Below are positions 25,441-34,773 of a DNA stretch of 64,000 nt, piece after piece (the stretch's first letter is position 1; the number at the start of each line of letters is the position of its first letter). Source of the DNA: Desulfosporosinus acididurans (lineage in GTDB: Bacteria > Bacillota > Desulfitobacteriia > Desulfitobacteriales > Desulfitobacteriaceae); NCBI RefSeq assembly GCF_001029285.1, contig NZ_LDZY01000016.1, positions 450 to 64,449 on the forward strand, read 5' to 3'. The position numbers and the translations under genes were made by a program. The notes under the pieces are model-generated. The model saw nothing but the letters and a program-made list of their open reading frames with translations, did no database searches and had not been told where the DNA came from.

Positions 25441-25641
25441 ATGAACCTCAAGACAGTTGAGCTTACTAGGGGCATACTTGAAGTTGATCCAACGAATATC
25501 TCCTGTGAAGAAATCGCAACAATTAATGCCAACTTGCACCGGGGTGCCAGTTTGGTTGACCTAGAATCTAAGGGGGGGAAATTAATATTTACCATTGAAA
25601 AAGAACATAAAACTTCAGCGGCCAAAAAGTCCCCTGAATGA
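25441..25641 (+). CDS. Small hypothetical protein (66 aa)
   Basis: ATG 25441 has the strong SD AAAGGAGG at 25424-25431; the in-frame ATG 25378 has none. The product MNLKTVELTRGILEVDPTNI... is acidic, soluble and ends in a Lys/Ser tail (TSAAKKSPE). A terminator at 25650-25685 directly follows, which supports a real transcription unit. No family is recognised. Confidence 0.6.
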   Translation: MNLKTVELTRGILEVDPTNISCEEIATINANLHRGASLVDLESKGGKLIFTIEKEHKTSAAKKSPE

Positions 25642-25649
25642 ACACAAAG

Positions 25650-25685
25650 AAAAATAAACCAGGTTTTCAGACCCGGTTTATTTTT
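25650..25685 (+). terminator. Rho-independent terminator
   Basis: AAAATAAACC-AGG pairs with CC-C-GGTTTATTTT and continues TTTTT. It follows the 66-residue gene by nine bases. Confidence 0.8.
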
Positions 25686-25723
25686 AAATGGAATAAGAAT
25701 TTTAAAACAGATTATTTTATAGC

Positions 25724-25807
25724 CTACCACCAAAAGCCGCCCCAGAAAGGTCGCCAAAATGGTCTAAAGCCAAATCCGAAACCCCATCCCCATGGTCCAA
25801 AAAACAT
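25724..25807 (-). CDS. Tiny Trp/Phe/Gly-rich peptide (27 aa)
   Basis: The minus strand carries SD GGAGGTGAT five bases before an ATG at 25807. The peptide MFFGPWGWGFGFGFRPFWRP + FWGGFWW follows, then TAG at 25724. The composition (6 Trp, 8 Phe, 8 Gly, only 2 charged residues) and the near-perfect anti-16S SD are unlikely by chance. It is too short for standard gene callers. It could be a spore-coat or membrane-active peptide; the function is unknown. Confidence 0.6.
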   Translation of the reverse strand: MFFGPWGWGFGFGFRPFWRPFWGGFWW

Positions 25808-25917
25808 TTGTATCACCTCCAACATTATTTCACTCCAATATATGGTAAATGAATATATGTGTTCCATATATTGCTGCTCAATTAAATTGGAAGTATACGC
25901 TCTATAAAGTTAAATGG

Positions 25918-26871
25918 TTACGCAATGTTTTTGACAGATTGCTCCGGTTTTGCAAGAGATAATATGATCCCGAAAATTACGAGAACAAAACCCGCCCAGT
26001 GATAAAAGGATAAGGATTCACCAAGAATAAAGATACTTAAAACAATGGTCAGTACTGGTTGCAGGTTGCTTAAAATTGTAGCCTGCCCACTGCCAATAAG
26101 ATTAATTCCCACGAGATTAAGGAAAAAAGCAAAGCCTGTCACAAAACATCCCATATAAATGATCATTAGAAAATCGAATAATGTAAGATGCCAAGGCTTT
26201 GTGGTAAGCTGCCAAACTCCAGGAGGAATAAGCAAGAAGGTGCCAAAGGCAAGAGCGTAGATGGAGGTTACGACTGAGGAGAGTTTTTCCATGATTTTTT
26301 GGCCAAGAACATAGAATATTGCCATTGACGAGACATTGATAAAAAGAATAATATCTCCAAGACCTAATTTTAAGGTGAGCAGATGATGTAAGGATCCTTC
26401 AGTAAATACAATTAAAAGTCCTAAAAATGAAGTTATAATACCTAAAATCTGTAGTTTATTCAACTTTGCTTTAAATCCAATGACTAAAAGGGTATTGGTT
26501 AAGGCGGGAGACGTCGCCGAGATGATTGAAGCATTAGTACCTGATGAGTATTTCATACCGACAATGAACGTTAGATATGCGAGGGTAATGCCGAAAAAAC
26601 CCAGAACAAAAAGCTGGAACAAATCCTTTCTGCCAGGTCTTGTTGCTGTTTTAACACGTGACCACGTCAGAGGTACGATGATCAGAAGTCCAAGAACTCC
26701 CCGCAACGCGGATAAACCTGCGGAAGGAACATGACCGGCAATTAACTTCCCCGCAATGACATTCCCGGCATATAAGATTGAAGAAATAATCAGAACGGAA
26801 TAAGCCTTAATTCGTATATGGGGAGTACTTCGCCTTGTACCTTGTATAGTGGATGTAGTAGATGCTTCCAT
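25918..26871 (-). CDS. EamA/DMT-superfamily transporter
   Basis: The 317-residue protein has 10 transmembrane helices in two EamA repeats (about residues 25-160 and 170-300). GLSALRGVLGLLIIVPLTWS and GSGQATILSNLQPVLTIVLS followed by FILGESLS are the typical repeat ends. It is likely an exporter of amino acids or small metabolites. It is a single gene; the tail KPEQSVKNIA is cytosolic. Confidence 0.85.
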   Translation of the reverse strand: MEASTTSTIQGTRRSTPHIRIKAYSVLIISSILYAGNVIAGKLIAGHVPSAGLSALRGVLGLLIIVPLTWSRVKTATRPGRKDLFQLFVLGFFGITLAYLTFIVGMKYSSGTNASIISATSPALTNTLLVIGFKAKLNKLQILGIITSFLGLLIVFTEGSLHHLLTLKLGLGDIILFINVSSMAIFYVLGQKIMEKLSSVVTSIYALAFGTFLLIPPGVWQLTTKPWHLTLFDFLMIIYMGCFVTGFAFFLNLVGINLIGSGQATILSNLQPVLTIVLSIFILGESLSFYHWAGFVLVIFGIILSLAKPEQSVKNIA

Positions 26872-27149
26872 TGTTATTTGCCTCGATTAATTTAATTAAG
26901 ATAAGTTAGGACTCATATATAGTTTTCTCATTACAAGTTGTTTGGATGTTTTGCTTCTGGCATGCTGATTAGTTCATATATTACCATATTTCTTTTCGCT
27001 TTCGGAGAGTAAATCATAAAAATATAAGATAATCATATTAAAACAATCACTCCCGTATAAACTTCAACCATAAATTCCCTCTTGTCGTTCAAGCTTCTAA
27101 CACATACATTAGATTAAATATTATTGTATTTGTGCAGAGGAGAATTAAG

Positions 27150-28298
27150 ATGGGAATTCACGTAATTAAGTCCGGTGAAACCTTAAGTAAAATTGCCAAA
27201 CACTATGGGGTTTCATTGGATACTATCGTTTCTGCCAATCAAGTTCCGGATAAAGATCGTTTAGTAGTCGGCCAAACTTTAGTTATTCCTACTACTAGTC
27301 ATCAAATTTTCAGTGCCAAACCTACCATTGATGTCAGCGCGTATTTAGATCCCAGAATCACGGGGAATCTCTCAGGTCAGACGATAGACCGAGTAGGACG
27401 TGATCTGACGTATTTAGCAATCTTTAGCCATGCGGTAAATCTGGACGGAAGTCTTAGTCCACTCGATGACCAAGGCCCTATTGCAGCAGCCAAAAGAAAC
27501 CGGGTTGCTCCTTTATTAGTGCTCACTAATTATGTTGGCGGGCAATTTAGCAGGGATTTGGCAACAGCTATCTTTAATGATGTGAATTTACAAGATTATA
27601 TCTTAGATCAGGCTCTCTATTTAATGGAAGAAAAAGGATATCAAGGATTGGATTTTGACTTTGAGTATCTGGGCGGAGACAACAGATTAGGATATCTTCA
27701 TTTTTTGCAGAGAGCGGCTGCCAAAGTAAAACCCCATGGCTATTTTTTGTCGGCCGCTGTGGCACCTAAAGTGAGCGGAGAACAACGAGGAATCTTGTAT
27801 GAAGGGCATGATTATACGGGAATCGGCCAGATTGTAGATTTTATGTTCATCATGACTTATGAATGGGGTTGGTCAGGTGGTGAGCCCATGGCTGTTTCTC
27901 CGATTAATCTTGTGCGAAACGTCATGAACTACGCTGTGAACGTTATACCAAGGAATAAAATTATGATGGGAATTCCCCTATACGGTTACGATTGGATCCT
28001 GCCGCATGTACCAGGAAAATGGGCTCGCTCCATTAGTTCCCAACAAGCCTTGAAGTTGGCAATTCAGTATGGAGTTCAGATTCATTTTAATAAAACAGCA
28101 CAAGCTCCCTGGTTTAAATATCGTGATCTCCAAGGCAGACATCATGAGGTTTGGTTTGAAGATGCCCGCAGCATCCAAAGTAAGTTTGATTTAGTTAAAC
28201 AGTTGGGAATTCTAGGCTTTTATTATTGGGTATTGGGCCATGAGTTTCCACAGAACTGGTTATTACTCGAAGAAAATTTTACGGTTCGGAAATGGTAA
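27150..28298 (+). CDS. LysM + GH18 spore-cortex-lytic-type enzyme (YaaH/SleL-like)
   Basis: The 382-residue protein starts at ATG 27150 (GAGGAG nine bases upstream). One LysM domain (HVIKSGETLSKIAKHYGVSL ... LVVGQTLVIP, residues 4-48) binds peptidoglycan. A GH18 domain (about 65-375) follows, with the catalytic DxDxE motif GLDFDFEY (about 168-175), FMFIMTYEWGW and the final GFYYWVLG. Such proteins degrade cortex fragments during spore germination or remodel the wall. No signal peptide is present, as for spore-deposited YaaH/SleL. A terminator at 28315-28357 follows. Confidence 0.92.
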   Translation: MGIHVIKSGETLSKIAKHYGVSLDTIVSANQVPDKDRLVVGQTLVIPTTSHQIFSAKPTIDVSAYLDPRITGNLSGQTIDRVGRDLTYLAIFSHAVNLDGSLSPLDDQGPIAAAKRNRVAPLLVLTNYVGGQFSRDLATAIFNDVNLQDYILDQALYLMEEKGYQGLDFDFEYLGGDNRLGYLHFLQRAAAKVKPHGYFLSAAVAPKVSGEQRGILYEGHDYTGIGQIVDFMFIMTYEWGWSGGEPMAVSPINLVRNVMNYAVNVIPRNKIMMGIPLYGYDWILPHVPGKWARSISSQQALKLAIQYGVQIHFNKTAQAPWFKYRDLQGRHHEVWFEDARSIQSKFDLVKQLGILGFYYWVLGHEFPQNWLLLEENFTVRKW

Positions 28299-28314
28299 AT
28301 TTGATTGAAGTATA

Positions 28315-28357
28315 AAAGCATAGTTAACCAGACAAATAGGAAGGTTAACTATGCTTT
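28315..28357 (+). terminator. Rho-independent terminator of the LysM-GH18 gene
   Basis: AAAGCATAGTTAACC and GGTTAACTATGCTTT form a perfect 15-bp stem, followed by TT. Confidence 0.9.
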
Positions 28358-28486
28358 TTGAAAATTCTCATTTTTAACTTGCCATTCGTACTCTTAGAAT
28401 TTACGTTGGCTTTTCATCAATAATTAAGAATACTTGGAAAAAGTATTAATAGAAAAATGCGTAATACAAGCATTGAGCCCTAACCG

Positions 28487-29299
28487 TTAAAAAAAGATTT
28501 CAGGTTCTTTTCGTGAAGAAAACTCTATTTCTAATTCTTCTTTATGTCTTAAATAATTCTCATCGTCATAATACTTAGCATTAGAAGGGCACTTTTTGAT
28601 ACATGCTCCGCACTTAATACAAATGCCGATTAATTTTGCAACGTCTTCAGGATCAATTGAACCCATCGGGCAAACAGAGACACAAAGTTTACATTTAGAA
28701 CAATCTTCATTTGTTTTGGGGGTAACCTTGCGAATATCTACAGGATTTCCCTCTTTATTTTTCGGCATATAATATTTTCTGTAAGGCTGATTTCCTTTGA
28801 CATTGACGATAGTAAGCTCCTCAGGCGACGTTATTTTTTTTGCGATTTCATTTGCGAATTCATCTACAATCTTCATATCTTGTTCATCAGGTCGATTTTG
28901 GGCAAGAATTTTTGAGAACGAATGCTCACCAATAAAAGCCCCTCCGGCTATTACTTTGAAACCATTATTAGTAAGGATATCTCTTAATTCAATTAAGGAA
29001 TCATCGTAATTTCTATTTCCATAGAGAACAACCGCAATTGCTATGGCACCATTGCCAATAATAGTATTCAAATAGTTTAATAATACATTCGGAACTCTAC
29101 CTGCATAGACAGGAACTCCAAGAATCACAATATCGTCTGCAGTAAATGCGATGGGCTTAAATCTTACTTCAGGCAAGGTAAAATCAATGGAATGTGTTTG
29201 ACGATCAATTTTCTTTGAAATACTCCCTGCTATTCCCGTAACGATCTTTTCAGTAGTGCCTGTAGGACTAAAATAGATGGCGTTGATAACTTGACTCAT
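28487..29299 (-). CDS. EFR1 family flavodoxin-ferredoxin fusion protein
   Basis: The 270-residue protein has an N-terminal flavodoxin-like domain (INAIYFSPTGTTEKIVTGIA, FMN phosphate loop SPTGTTE). Two 4Fe-4S motifs follow: CSKCKLCVSVCP (about residues 201-212) and CIKCGACIKKCP (about 228-239). EFR1 proteins are electron carriers of anaerobes with undefined partners. SD GGAGGGG precedes ATG. The gene is monocistronic. Confidence 0.87.
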   Translation of the reverse strand: MSQVINAIYFSPTGTTEKIVTGIAGSISKKIDRQTHSIDFTLPEVRFKPIAFTADDIVILGVPVYAGRVPNVLLNYLNTIIGNGAIAIAVVLYGNRNYDDSLIELRDILTNNGFKVIAGGAFIGEHSFSKILAQNRPDEQDMKIVDEFANEIAKKITSPEELTIVNVKGNQPYRKYYMPKNKEGNPVDIRKVTPKTNEDCSKCKLCVSVCPMGSIDPEDVAKLIGICIKCGACIKKCPSNAKYYDDENYLRHKEELEIEFSSRKEPEIFF

Positions 29300-29413
29300 G
29301 GAAACCCCTCCCCGTAAATTAAAAAGTTCTTAGTATATGTCCTTAGAGACAACTATAGTCTATTTGTACGGCGAAAAATGACGAAGTAACAGATTTGGAA
29401 TAAAAAAAGCTTT

Positions 29414-31846
29414 TTAACCGGCAATTTGAGTCCACCCAACTCTTTTAAGTTTATCTATAACTTTGAGATTGGTTGTAGTTAATATTATTTGCCTTGAACA
29501 TGCTAGATCAGTTAAGTATTTAATAATGTTATTCCAGAGGCTCTGGTCATCAGACATTTTTCCAATAGAGAAGATCATAGGAACTTTTGTGTTGTAGTTA
29601 AGAGCTAACTGAGCAATCGCCATTCGATATGCAAAATATTCACTCTTTGCCATGTCCAGATCACTTTGAGGTTCCCTTGTTTCTCGCTGATTGAAGAATT
29701 CTCTTAAAATCTTTGCCGCTTCATACTTTAAAGCATTACCGTTATTTACTTGCCAGGTGTTCATTGAGGTTTCAAATAAGTTTTGGGCGTCATTAAAGGC
29801 TTGCAGCAAACTTTCATAACTCATCCATTCCTTTTTAACAGTCTCGATCTCTTCTTCTAAAGCGACTAAAGAAGGACGCTTTTGCAATAATTTTAAACGC
29901 TGTTCTGCCAGTAACCGTTTACTGCTCATCTCAGACAGTTCCTTTTGCCAAGAGGTCAGTGATTCAAGACGATTTTCGTCCGAAATCAGTGCTTCTTTTT
30001 CTAATTCAGCTAAAGGTTCCAATTTTTCGAAAAGATCATCTAAGCTTCGATTACTGAGCATAGTCTGCAATTTGGCTGAACACTCACTTAATCTTCTTTC
30101 TGCGCGATCTTTTGTTCTTAGTATATGAGCGGCTTTAAAAATTGCAGTTAAGACATCTTCCCGATCGGTTACAGGTATATTCCAGCCGATGAGCTTTTCT
30201 TGAAAGCCTATAGTGAAGGAGTGTAATGAATTGGTTTCTATCTTAGAACGTTCAATTAACGTTTGTCGTTTTTTATGAAGATGGGATAACTGAAGCCTTT
30301 TACGGTTGCAGCTGTTCCATCCATCAAGCCATGACGAAAAATCGGCGGCATTTGTGATAAAAAATGCTTGATTTAATAATTCATTGTGTGAATGAACGAT
30401 CTTAAGCAGGGCTTCTTCATTGTCAATTTTATTTTGTAATTGAGTTATTTGCTCCTGAGTTGTCTCAACAATTTTTTTTTGATCACGAAACTTCATGAGC
30501 CGATTCTGCAACTCCTTGGAATTTTGAACATGAAACCTCTCATAAAATTGGTTAAGACGAGATTTGAACTTTTCCTCGATACTTTTTCTGCCTAAATGGT
30601 TTTTTAAGGTACGATCAATTGGCCTGCTGATTTTAGAGGTTTGCCACTTTTTCAATTGCTTTTCCCATCGTTCAACTCGATATTGATCGTCTTCTGTTAT
30701 TGCTGCCATTTCTGCAAATTCCTGAAGGTGAGTAATTTCTTCCGAATATTGTAATCGGGTATTTTTCAAAGCTTCTTGAAGGTTAATGGAATTTTGAAGT
30801 TGTTCCTGAGCAGAATTTCTTTCTTCACAAAGTCTGCTTATTCGTTCCTTTTCCTCATTTGAACCTTCATAGCCACAGGTTTCTAAAAAGATTTCATGTT
30901 TTGTTATCATATCCGTTAGTTTTTGAATGATATGGTCGTAACGGTTTACTCGTGTTTGAAGATCTGCCCACTCAATACATTCTTCACGCAAACTCTCTAG
31001 GAAGCCCCAATCAACAATTGAATCGCTGGTCAAGGATGCTAGATCGATTTCAGCACGGCAGATTTCCTCTTCTGAATTCATAATTTCAGTTTGGAGTCGG
31101 CGTAATTCTCGATAGTCTGGGTTTTGGTTTAACAATGACAATCGGCCTTGTATTTTAATAGTTGAGTCAATTTTGTTTGCTAGGATTGCTTCGCCTTCTT
31201 GGAACTTATTGATCTCAATGACCAGTAACCGTTCTTCCTCCTGTTGACGGCGAGAGTCTTCCCACTCTTGTCTGAGACTATCGTATTTAGCTTTAACCAG
31301 GGCCATTTTTCCCTTTTGTTCATTCAATTTCTGCATTGCACCGCCTAAACAAGCTTTTACTTTAAGGGGTGATAGTTCTTCATCGCCGCTCTGACAAAGG
31401 TTATCAATGCGCTGGCGTAGTTGATCGAGATCCTCGATGTCTGACCAGTTAACGATTACCCCCAGTTGAAAGGTTTGCAGTTTTATGTCAAATATGTATT
31501 CGCCTAATACTGATGAGTCAGTAAACAACACATTCTGTCCCGTAATTTCATCCTTAATCAAAGCTGACGTAGGAATAAAATCGTTGTTATCCTTCAGATA
31601 ATTCTGACGGATACAACAATGATTATTTTCATCACTACTGAAGACTAACTCTAAGAAACTTATGTTGTTAAATAGTTTCATACTTCCTTGTGGCGTTTGG
31701 GGACTAAATAATTTTAACAATAACTCAATCAGTGATTGTTGCTGGGTTTCTTCTTTGAAAAGCAGATAAGCAGGGCTTGCCGGGAATGTCCAAGTGATAT
31801 TCCCAAGGCCCTTTAACCGGCTGCCTTTGATATGTTCAATTTTCAT
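29414..31846 (-). CDS. SbcC/YhaN-like SMC protein lacking Walker A, signature and Walker B
   Basis: The 810-residue protein is dominated by long coiled coils (about residues 165-420 and 430-700) between short globular ends, as in SbcC/YhaN/Rad50 ATPases. Where the P-loop should be (after TFPASPAYLLF) it reads KEETQQQSLIELLL, without GxNxxGKS/T. The signature region reads SDLDMAKSEYFAYRMAIAQL instead of LSxG, and the Walker B region VPMIFSIGKMSDDQ lacks the hhhhDE aspartates. The D-loop-like ILTTTNLKVI end is present. No CxxC zinc hook is seen. ATP binding is therefore unlikely. The start overlaps the end of the SbcD-like gene by 11 bases, so the two are co-translated. The ORF is intact and presumably still selected. 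Confidence 0.8.
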   Translation of the reverse strand: MKIEHIKGSRLKGLGNITWTFPASPAYLLFKEETQQQSLIELLLKLFSPQTPQGSMKLFNNISFLELVFSSDENNHCCIRQNYLKDNNDFIPTSALIKDEITGQNVLFTDSSVLGEYIFDIKLQTFQLGVIVNWSDIEDLDQLRQRIDNLCQSGDEELSPLKVKACLGGAMQKLNEQKGKMALVKAKYDSLRQEWEDSRRQQEEERLLVIEINKFQEGEAILANKIDSTIKIQGRLSLLNQNPDYRELRRLQTEIMNSEEEICRAEIDLASLTSDSIVDWGFLESLREECIEWADLQTRVNRYDHIIQKLTDMITKHEIFLETCGYEGSNEEKERISRLCEERNSAQEQLQNSINLQEALKNTRLQYSEEITHLQEFAEMAAITEDDQYRVERWEKQLKKWQTSKISRPIDRTLKNHLGRKSIEEKFKSRLNQFYERFHVQNSKELQNRLMKFRDQKKIVETTQEQITQLQNKIDNEEALLKIVHSHNELLNQAFFITNAADFSSWLDGWNSCNRKRLQLSHLHKKRQTLIERSKIETNSLHSFTIGFQEKLIGWNIPVTDREDVLTAIFKAAHILRTKDRAERRLSECSAKLQTMLSNRSLDDLFEKLEPLAELEKEALISDENRLESLTSWQKELSEMSSKRLLAEQRLKLLQKRPSLVALEEEIETVKKEWMSYESLLQAFNDAQNLFETSMNTWQVNNGNALKYEAAKILREFFNQRETREPQSDLDMAKSEYFAYRMAIAQLALNYNTKVPMIFSIGKMSDDQSLWNNIIKYLTDLACSRQIILTTTNLKVIDKLKRVGWTQIAG

Positions 31847-33011
31847 AACTTATCCTTCCCTGTTCGAGAGCTGCCAGTCCAATTTTTTTAATTAGCTCCC
31901 ATTGCTCTTGCTCTGCAGGGGTTATCGCTGTAGATTGATAGTCTTTGATTTTTTGAAAATAAATTTGAGATAAGGAAAGATAATTGCACTCTTCCGGTGA
32001 AGTCTTAATCGATGATGAGAAATCAGGCGTCATAAAATCCAACCCGAATTGAGGATCCACCTTAGTTTGAGGGGTATCAACTTCGATAAAACGAAATTTC
32101 TCAGCGAGCAGCTTTTGTAAGGTATTTATGTCTGCATCCTTCGGTACCGGATTTGAAAAGGTTATCCTAAATAAATGTTGCTCACGTTCTTCAGAACTTG
32201 TTTCGGACAATAATTTTGCAATAATGGCTTTATAGTCATGATGAAACTCAAGATATTTCGTAATATATTGCCGTTGGCCTAATTCTCGAAATTCTAGCTC
32301 AACGTCATCTTGATCAAGTTTGCCGACGATCACACCGTGGGGTCCTTGCTCGTTAAAATTTCTGGCTTCGAGAACGCCGCTATCTGCCCAAATAGTCTTT
32401 CCTGCATTCTGAATTCCGCTAAAGAATGCTAGATACCCTAAAGCCAGATATACCAACCCGCTGGCTGCAATCTGTTCAGGACTAAGGGGAAAACTTTGGG
32501 GACTATTTGAGTCAGCTGTCTTAGAGTGAAGAAGCATAATTGGTATAGTGCCATCGTTTTTTACTCGATACTCCTGATTGAGTATAGTTCCGTCTTGTTG
32601 ATAAGCAGTCCATCCAGCTCCATATACACTGATATTATGACTTTTTAGGTTAAAGCAACTGATTCCACTGGAAAATATCTGGACATTACTAGGCCATACG
32701 GCAAGTCGGTACGCTGACGTCGTAACATAAGGGTCTTTTTCGCCTGGAACAATGAAAACACTCGTCGTTTTTAAAGTGCCCAAAGATTTTGCTACCCGTT
32801 CAACCGTTGACTTGCGAGCATATTCTTGCTCGAATAAATTTCCGGTTATAAAAAGCAAATCAATCTTTTCAGATTGACAGATTAAAAGCATAGTCTCAAA
32901 TGTTTTCCACAAATCCTGATTACGTTGTGAAATCCATTCTTCAGGACCTTCCCAACTGGGACTATCAAAGCGACAACCGGAACATTGTAAAAAACGGATT
33001 TGCGGAGACAT
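31836..33011 (-). CDS. SbcD/YhaO-like metallophosphoesterase homologue with lost metal ligands
   Basis: The 391-residue protein has the calcineurin-like layout: FLQCSGCRFDSPSWEGPEEW, KIDLLFITGNLFE, VFIVPGEKDPY, IPIMLLHSKT, LVYLALGYLAFFSG. In active SbcD/Mre11 these are D-x-H, GD, GNHD, H, and GHxH. Here DxH becomes CSG, GD becomes GN, GNHD becomes GEKD and GHxH becomes GYLA, so most metal ligands are missing. The C-terminal capping region (about 250-330) resembles YhaO. It starts with a good SD (GAGGTG) and its stop overlaps the SbcC-like start. A catalytically dead scaffold pair is inferred. Confidence 0.78.
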   Translation of the reverse strand: MSPQIRFLQCSGCRFDSPSWEGPEEWISQRNQDLWKTFETMLLICQSEKIDLLFITGNLFEQEYARKSTVERVAKSLGTLKTTSVFIVPGEKDPYVTTSAYRLAVWPSNVQIFSSGISCFNLKSHNISVYGAGWTAYQQDGTILNQEYRVKNDGTIPIMLLHSKTADSNSPQSFPLSPEQIAASGLVYLALGYLAFFSGIQNAGKTIWADSGVLEARNFNEQGPHGVIVGKLDQDDVELEFRELGQRQYITKYLEFHHDYKAIIAKLLSETSSEEREQHLFRITFSNPVPKDADINTLQKLLAEKFRFIEVDTPQTKVDPQFGLDFMTPDFSSSIKTSPEECNYLSLSQIYFQKIKDYQSTAITPAEQEQWELIKKIGLAALEQGRISYEN

Positions 33012-33379
33012 ACCTTCACCTCAATCATGTCATTAGAGGAATAATTTAATTGTACTATAGAACGAAACAAATAAACCATAGGCCATTAAGCTCAGATACT
33101 ATATAGCTTTATACTTCTAACAATACTATTATTATTATCGAAAAAAATCTTCAAGATATTAAGATCATATCCGAAGATTGAAAACGATGTTTTACCCTCT
33201 CCTAACAGAAAAGGGTCCCATCAAATAACTTGACAGGACCCCAAAATCAGGAGGATATAATTAAAGTAACCAATTATGGAATATTCATTCATACCGTCCT
33301 TACCTATCGGAAGTCTTCACAATGAAAAGAATCCCTATGAGCTCTTACTTAAGAGACTCTGGGATTCATAGTCTGATGT
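33012..33379. other. Intergenic, promoter region of the SbcD-like gene
   Basis: The stretch is AT-rich with no gene. A hairpin GGGTCC...GGACCC at about 33217-33241 could be a terminator for the small gene at 33380-33583 or an attenuator element. Confidence 0.45.
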
Positions 33380-33583
33380 TTATTTCATATAGTGAAACCC
33401 AGTTTCACAATTGTAACAAAGGTCGTATGCTTCCATTGCACGTGCTTGTCTGGGATGTAATTCATTGCTGCTATTCGAATAGATTCCTCGTGCCCCTTCT
33501 TCCCAACTGTTAAACTTTACGTTTATTTCTTGAGACCGTGTCCATTCAGAACCCCTTTTTCCTTCCTCTCTCCCATGAGTCAT
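33380..33583 (-). CDS. Small hypothetical hydrophilic protein (67 aa)
   Basis: ATG 33583 has a near-perfect SD AAGGAGGTGAT, better than the upstream start at 33628. The product is charged and soluble (MTHGREEGKRGSEWTRSQEI...) and ends with a CYNC motif and GFHYMK. It may be a small zinc-binding or nucleic-acid-associated protein. It stands alone, and no family is recognised. Confidence 0.55.
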   Translation of the reverse strand: MTHGREEGKRGSEWTRSQEINVKFNSWEEGARGIYSNSSNELHPRQARAMEAYDLCYNCETGFHYMK

Positions 33584-33906
33584 CCTAATCACCTCCTTAA
33601 GATATTTCCGGTCGTAAGAAGTCGACAAAATGTTTCATATAATAAAACTGCGTTTTATTATATTTACTATTAGTTATATCTTAACATAGTGGGATTTCCT
33701 CTTCAAGTAGCTATTGGATTAACATAAATTGTATTTTATATCTCAATTTTAAAGGAACAAATCAAAAAAGTCAATATATTTTGTAAAATCAGAAGATAAA
33801 TATTTTTATAACAATGCATTTCATATCTTTATCATGGCATTTTAACTCCTATCGTACACCTCAAAAATAACCAGAAATCTTCTGGCTATTTTTGAGCTTA
33901 CATTGT
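33584..33906. other. Intergenic AT-rich stretch
   Basis: No gene is visible. It contains the promoter region of the 67-residue gene and, at its right end, the methyltransferase terminator (33860-33896). Confidence 0.5.
33860..33896 (-). terminator. Rho-independent terminator of the methyltransferase gene
   Basis: CTCAAAAATAACCAGAA and TTCTGGCTATTTTTGAG pair over 17 positions with one mismatch, 11 bases after the methyltransferase stop. Confidence 0.8.
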
Positions 33907-34773
33907 TTAGCACCGTTTGTGGAATAATCTCAGGAACCATTGCCTAATGCCTTCTTTGAGAGAAGGTTTTGGTTTCGGTTCTGGTTTGCGACCTGTAATT
34001 AGCCCAAAACCAAAGTAGTAAAGGTTTTTTTTCATAAAATTTGCATTGCGTTGAAGTCTTTTATACAAACCGGGTTGATTTTTGATTTTTAGTGGGAGGT
34101 CTTTGAGTAAAAGCCAATCCTTCTTAAGTTCACTTAGAATTGTGTTGCTGTTGCTTCTCATAGGCTGAGGATTTTCAATACATACTTCTTCAAATCCTGC
34201 GTCTGCTAAAGTATTAATCCATTCCTCATATAACAATGGATTTGTGCTGGAACCGAAACAGTCCTCCATTTGTTTTCGAATTGGTAAAGGTAATTCCTTT
34301 ATTAAAATCATTTCTAGATCTGCCACTCTGCCGTGTGGTTTTAGAACTCGGTACAATTCTTGATAAACTTCTGCTTTCTTTAAAAAGACTGTTATTGACT
34401 CAGCCATAATTACATCAAATGAGTTATCTTGATAAGGAAGGTGGTAAACATCAGCAATCTCGAAGGTTACTAAATGAGAAACTCCTTCCTTTTCAGCTCG
34501 TTTTTTAGCTTTTTCTATCATTATTGGATTAACATCGATCCCCACGATTTTACAGCCCACGATTTTAGCTGTATGACAGGCTGTGAGACCGCTGCCACAT
34601 CCAGCATCTAGAACATAGTCTTCAGCCTTCAATTGCAGAGAAAGCAAATTCTGTCTCGTAGCGGGAAAGCCGCCTGGATGGGAACTGCCTATTCCCAGCC
34701 AGGCGATAAGTTCAAAGTAATTCATTTCTTCTACTCGTTTACTGCTTCCCAATGGCTCACCCCCTTTATCCAT
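33907..34773 (-). CDS. Class I SAM-dependent methyltransferase
   Basis: The 288-residue protein has the Rossmann methyltransferase motifs: VLDAGCGSGLTACHTAKIVG (motif I, about residues 51-70), GIDVNP (II), FDVIMAESITVFL (IV), LKPHGRVADLEMIL (V). It resembles UbiE/ArsM-like Methyltransf_11 enzymes; the substrate is unknown. ATG 34773 is chosen because the conserved part starts here. The open frame continues upstream to 34992, but that part is hydrophobic and unlike the family. The SD is weak, so the start is uncertain. The C-terminus is basic and proline/lysine-rich. Confidence 0.83.
   Translation of the reverse strand: MDKGGEPLGSSKRVEEMNYFELIAWLGIGSSHPGGFPATRQNLLSLQLKAEDYVLDAGCGSGLTACHTAKIVGCKIVGIDVNPIMIEKAKKRAEKEGVSHLVTFEIADVYHLPYQDNSFDVIMAESITVFLKKAEVYQELYRVLKPHGRVADLEMILIKELPLPIRKQMEDCFGSSTNPLLYEEWINTLADAGFEEVCIENPQPMRSNSNTILSELKKDWLLLKDLPLKIKNQPGLYKRLQRNANFMKKNLYYFGFGLITGRKPEPKPKPSLKEGIRQWFLRLFHKRC

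Noticed and set aside
29414-33011. Functional sbcCD genes
   Set aside because: Walker A, signature, Walker B and nearly all metal-ligand motifs are absent.
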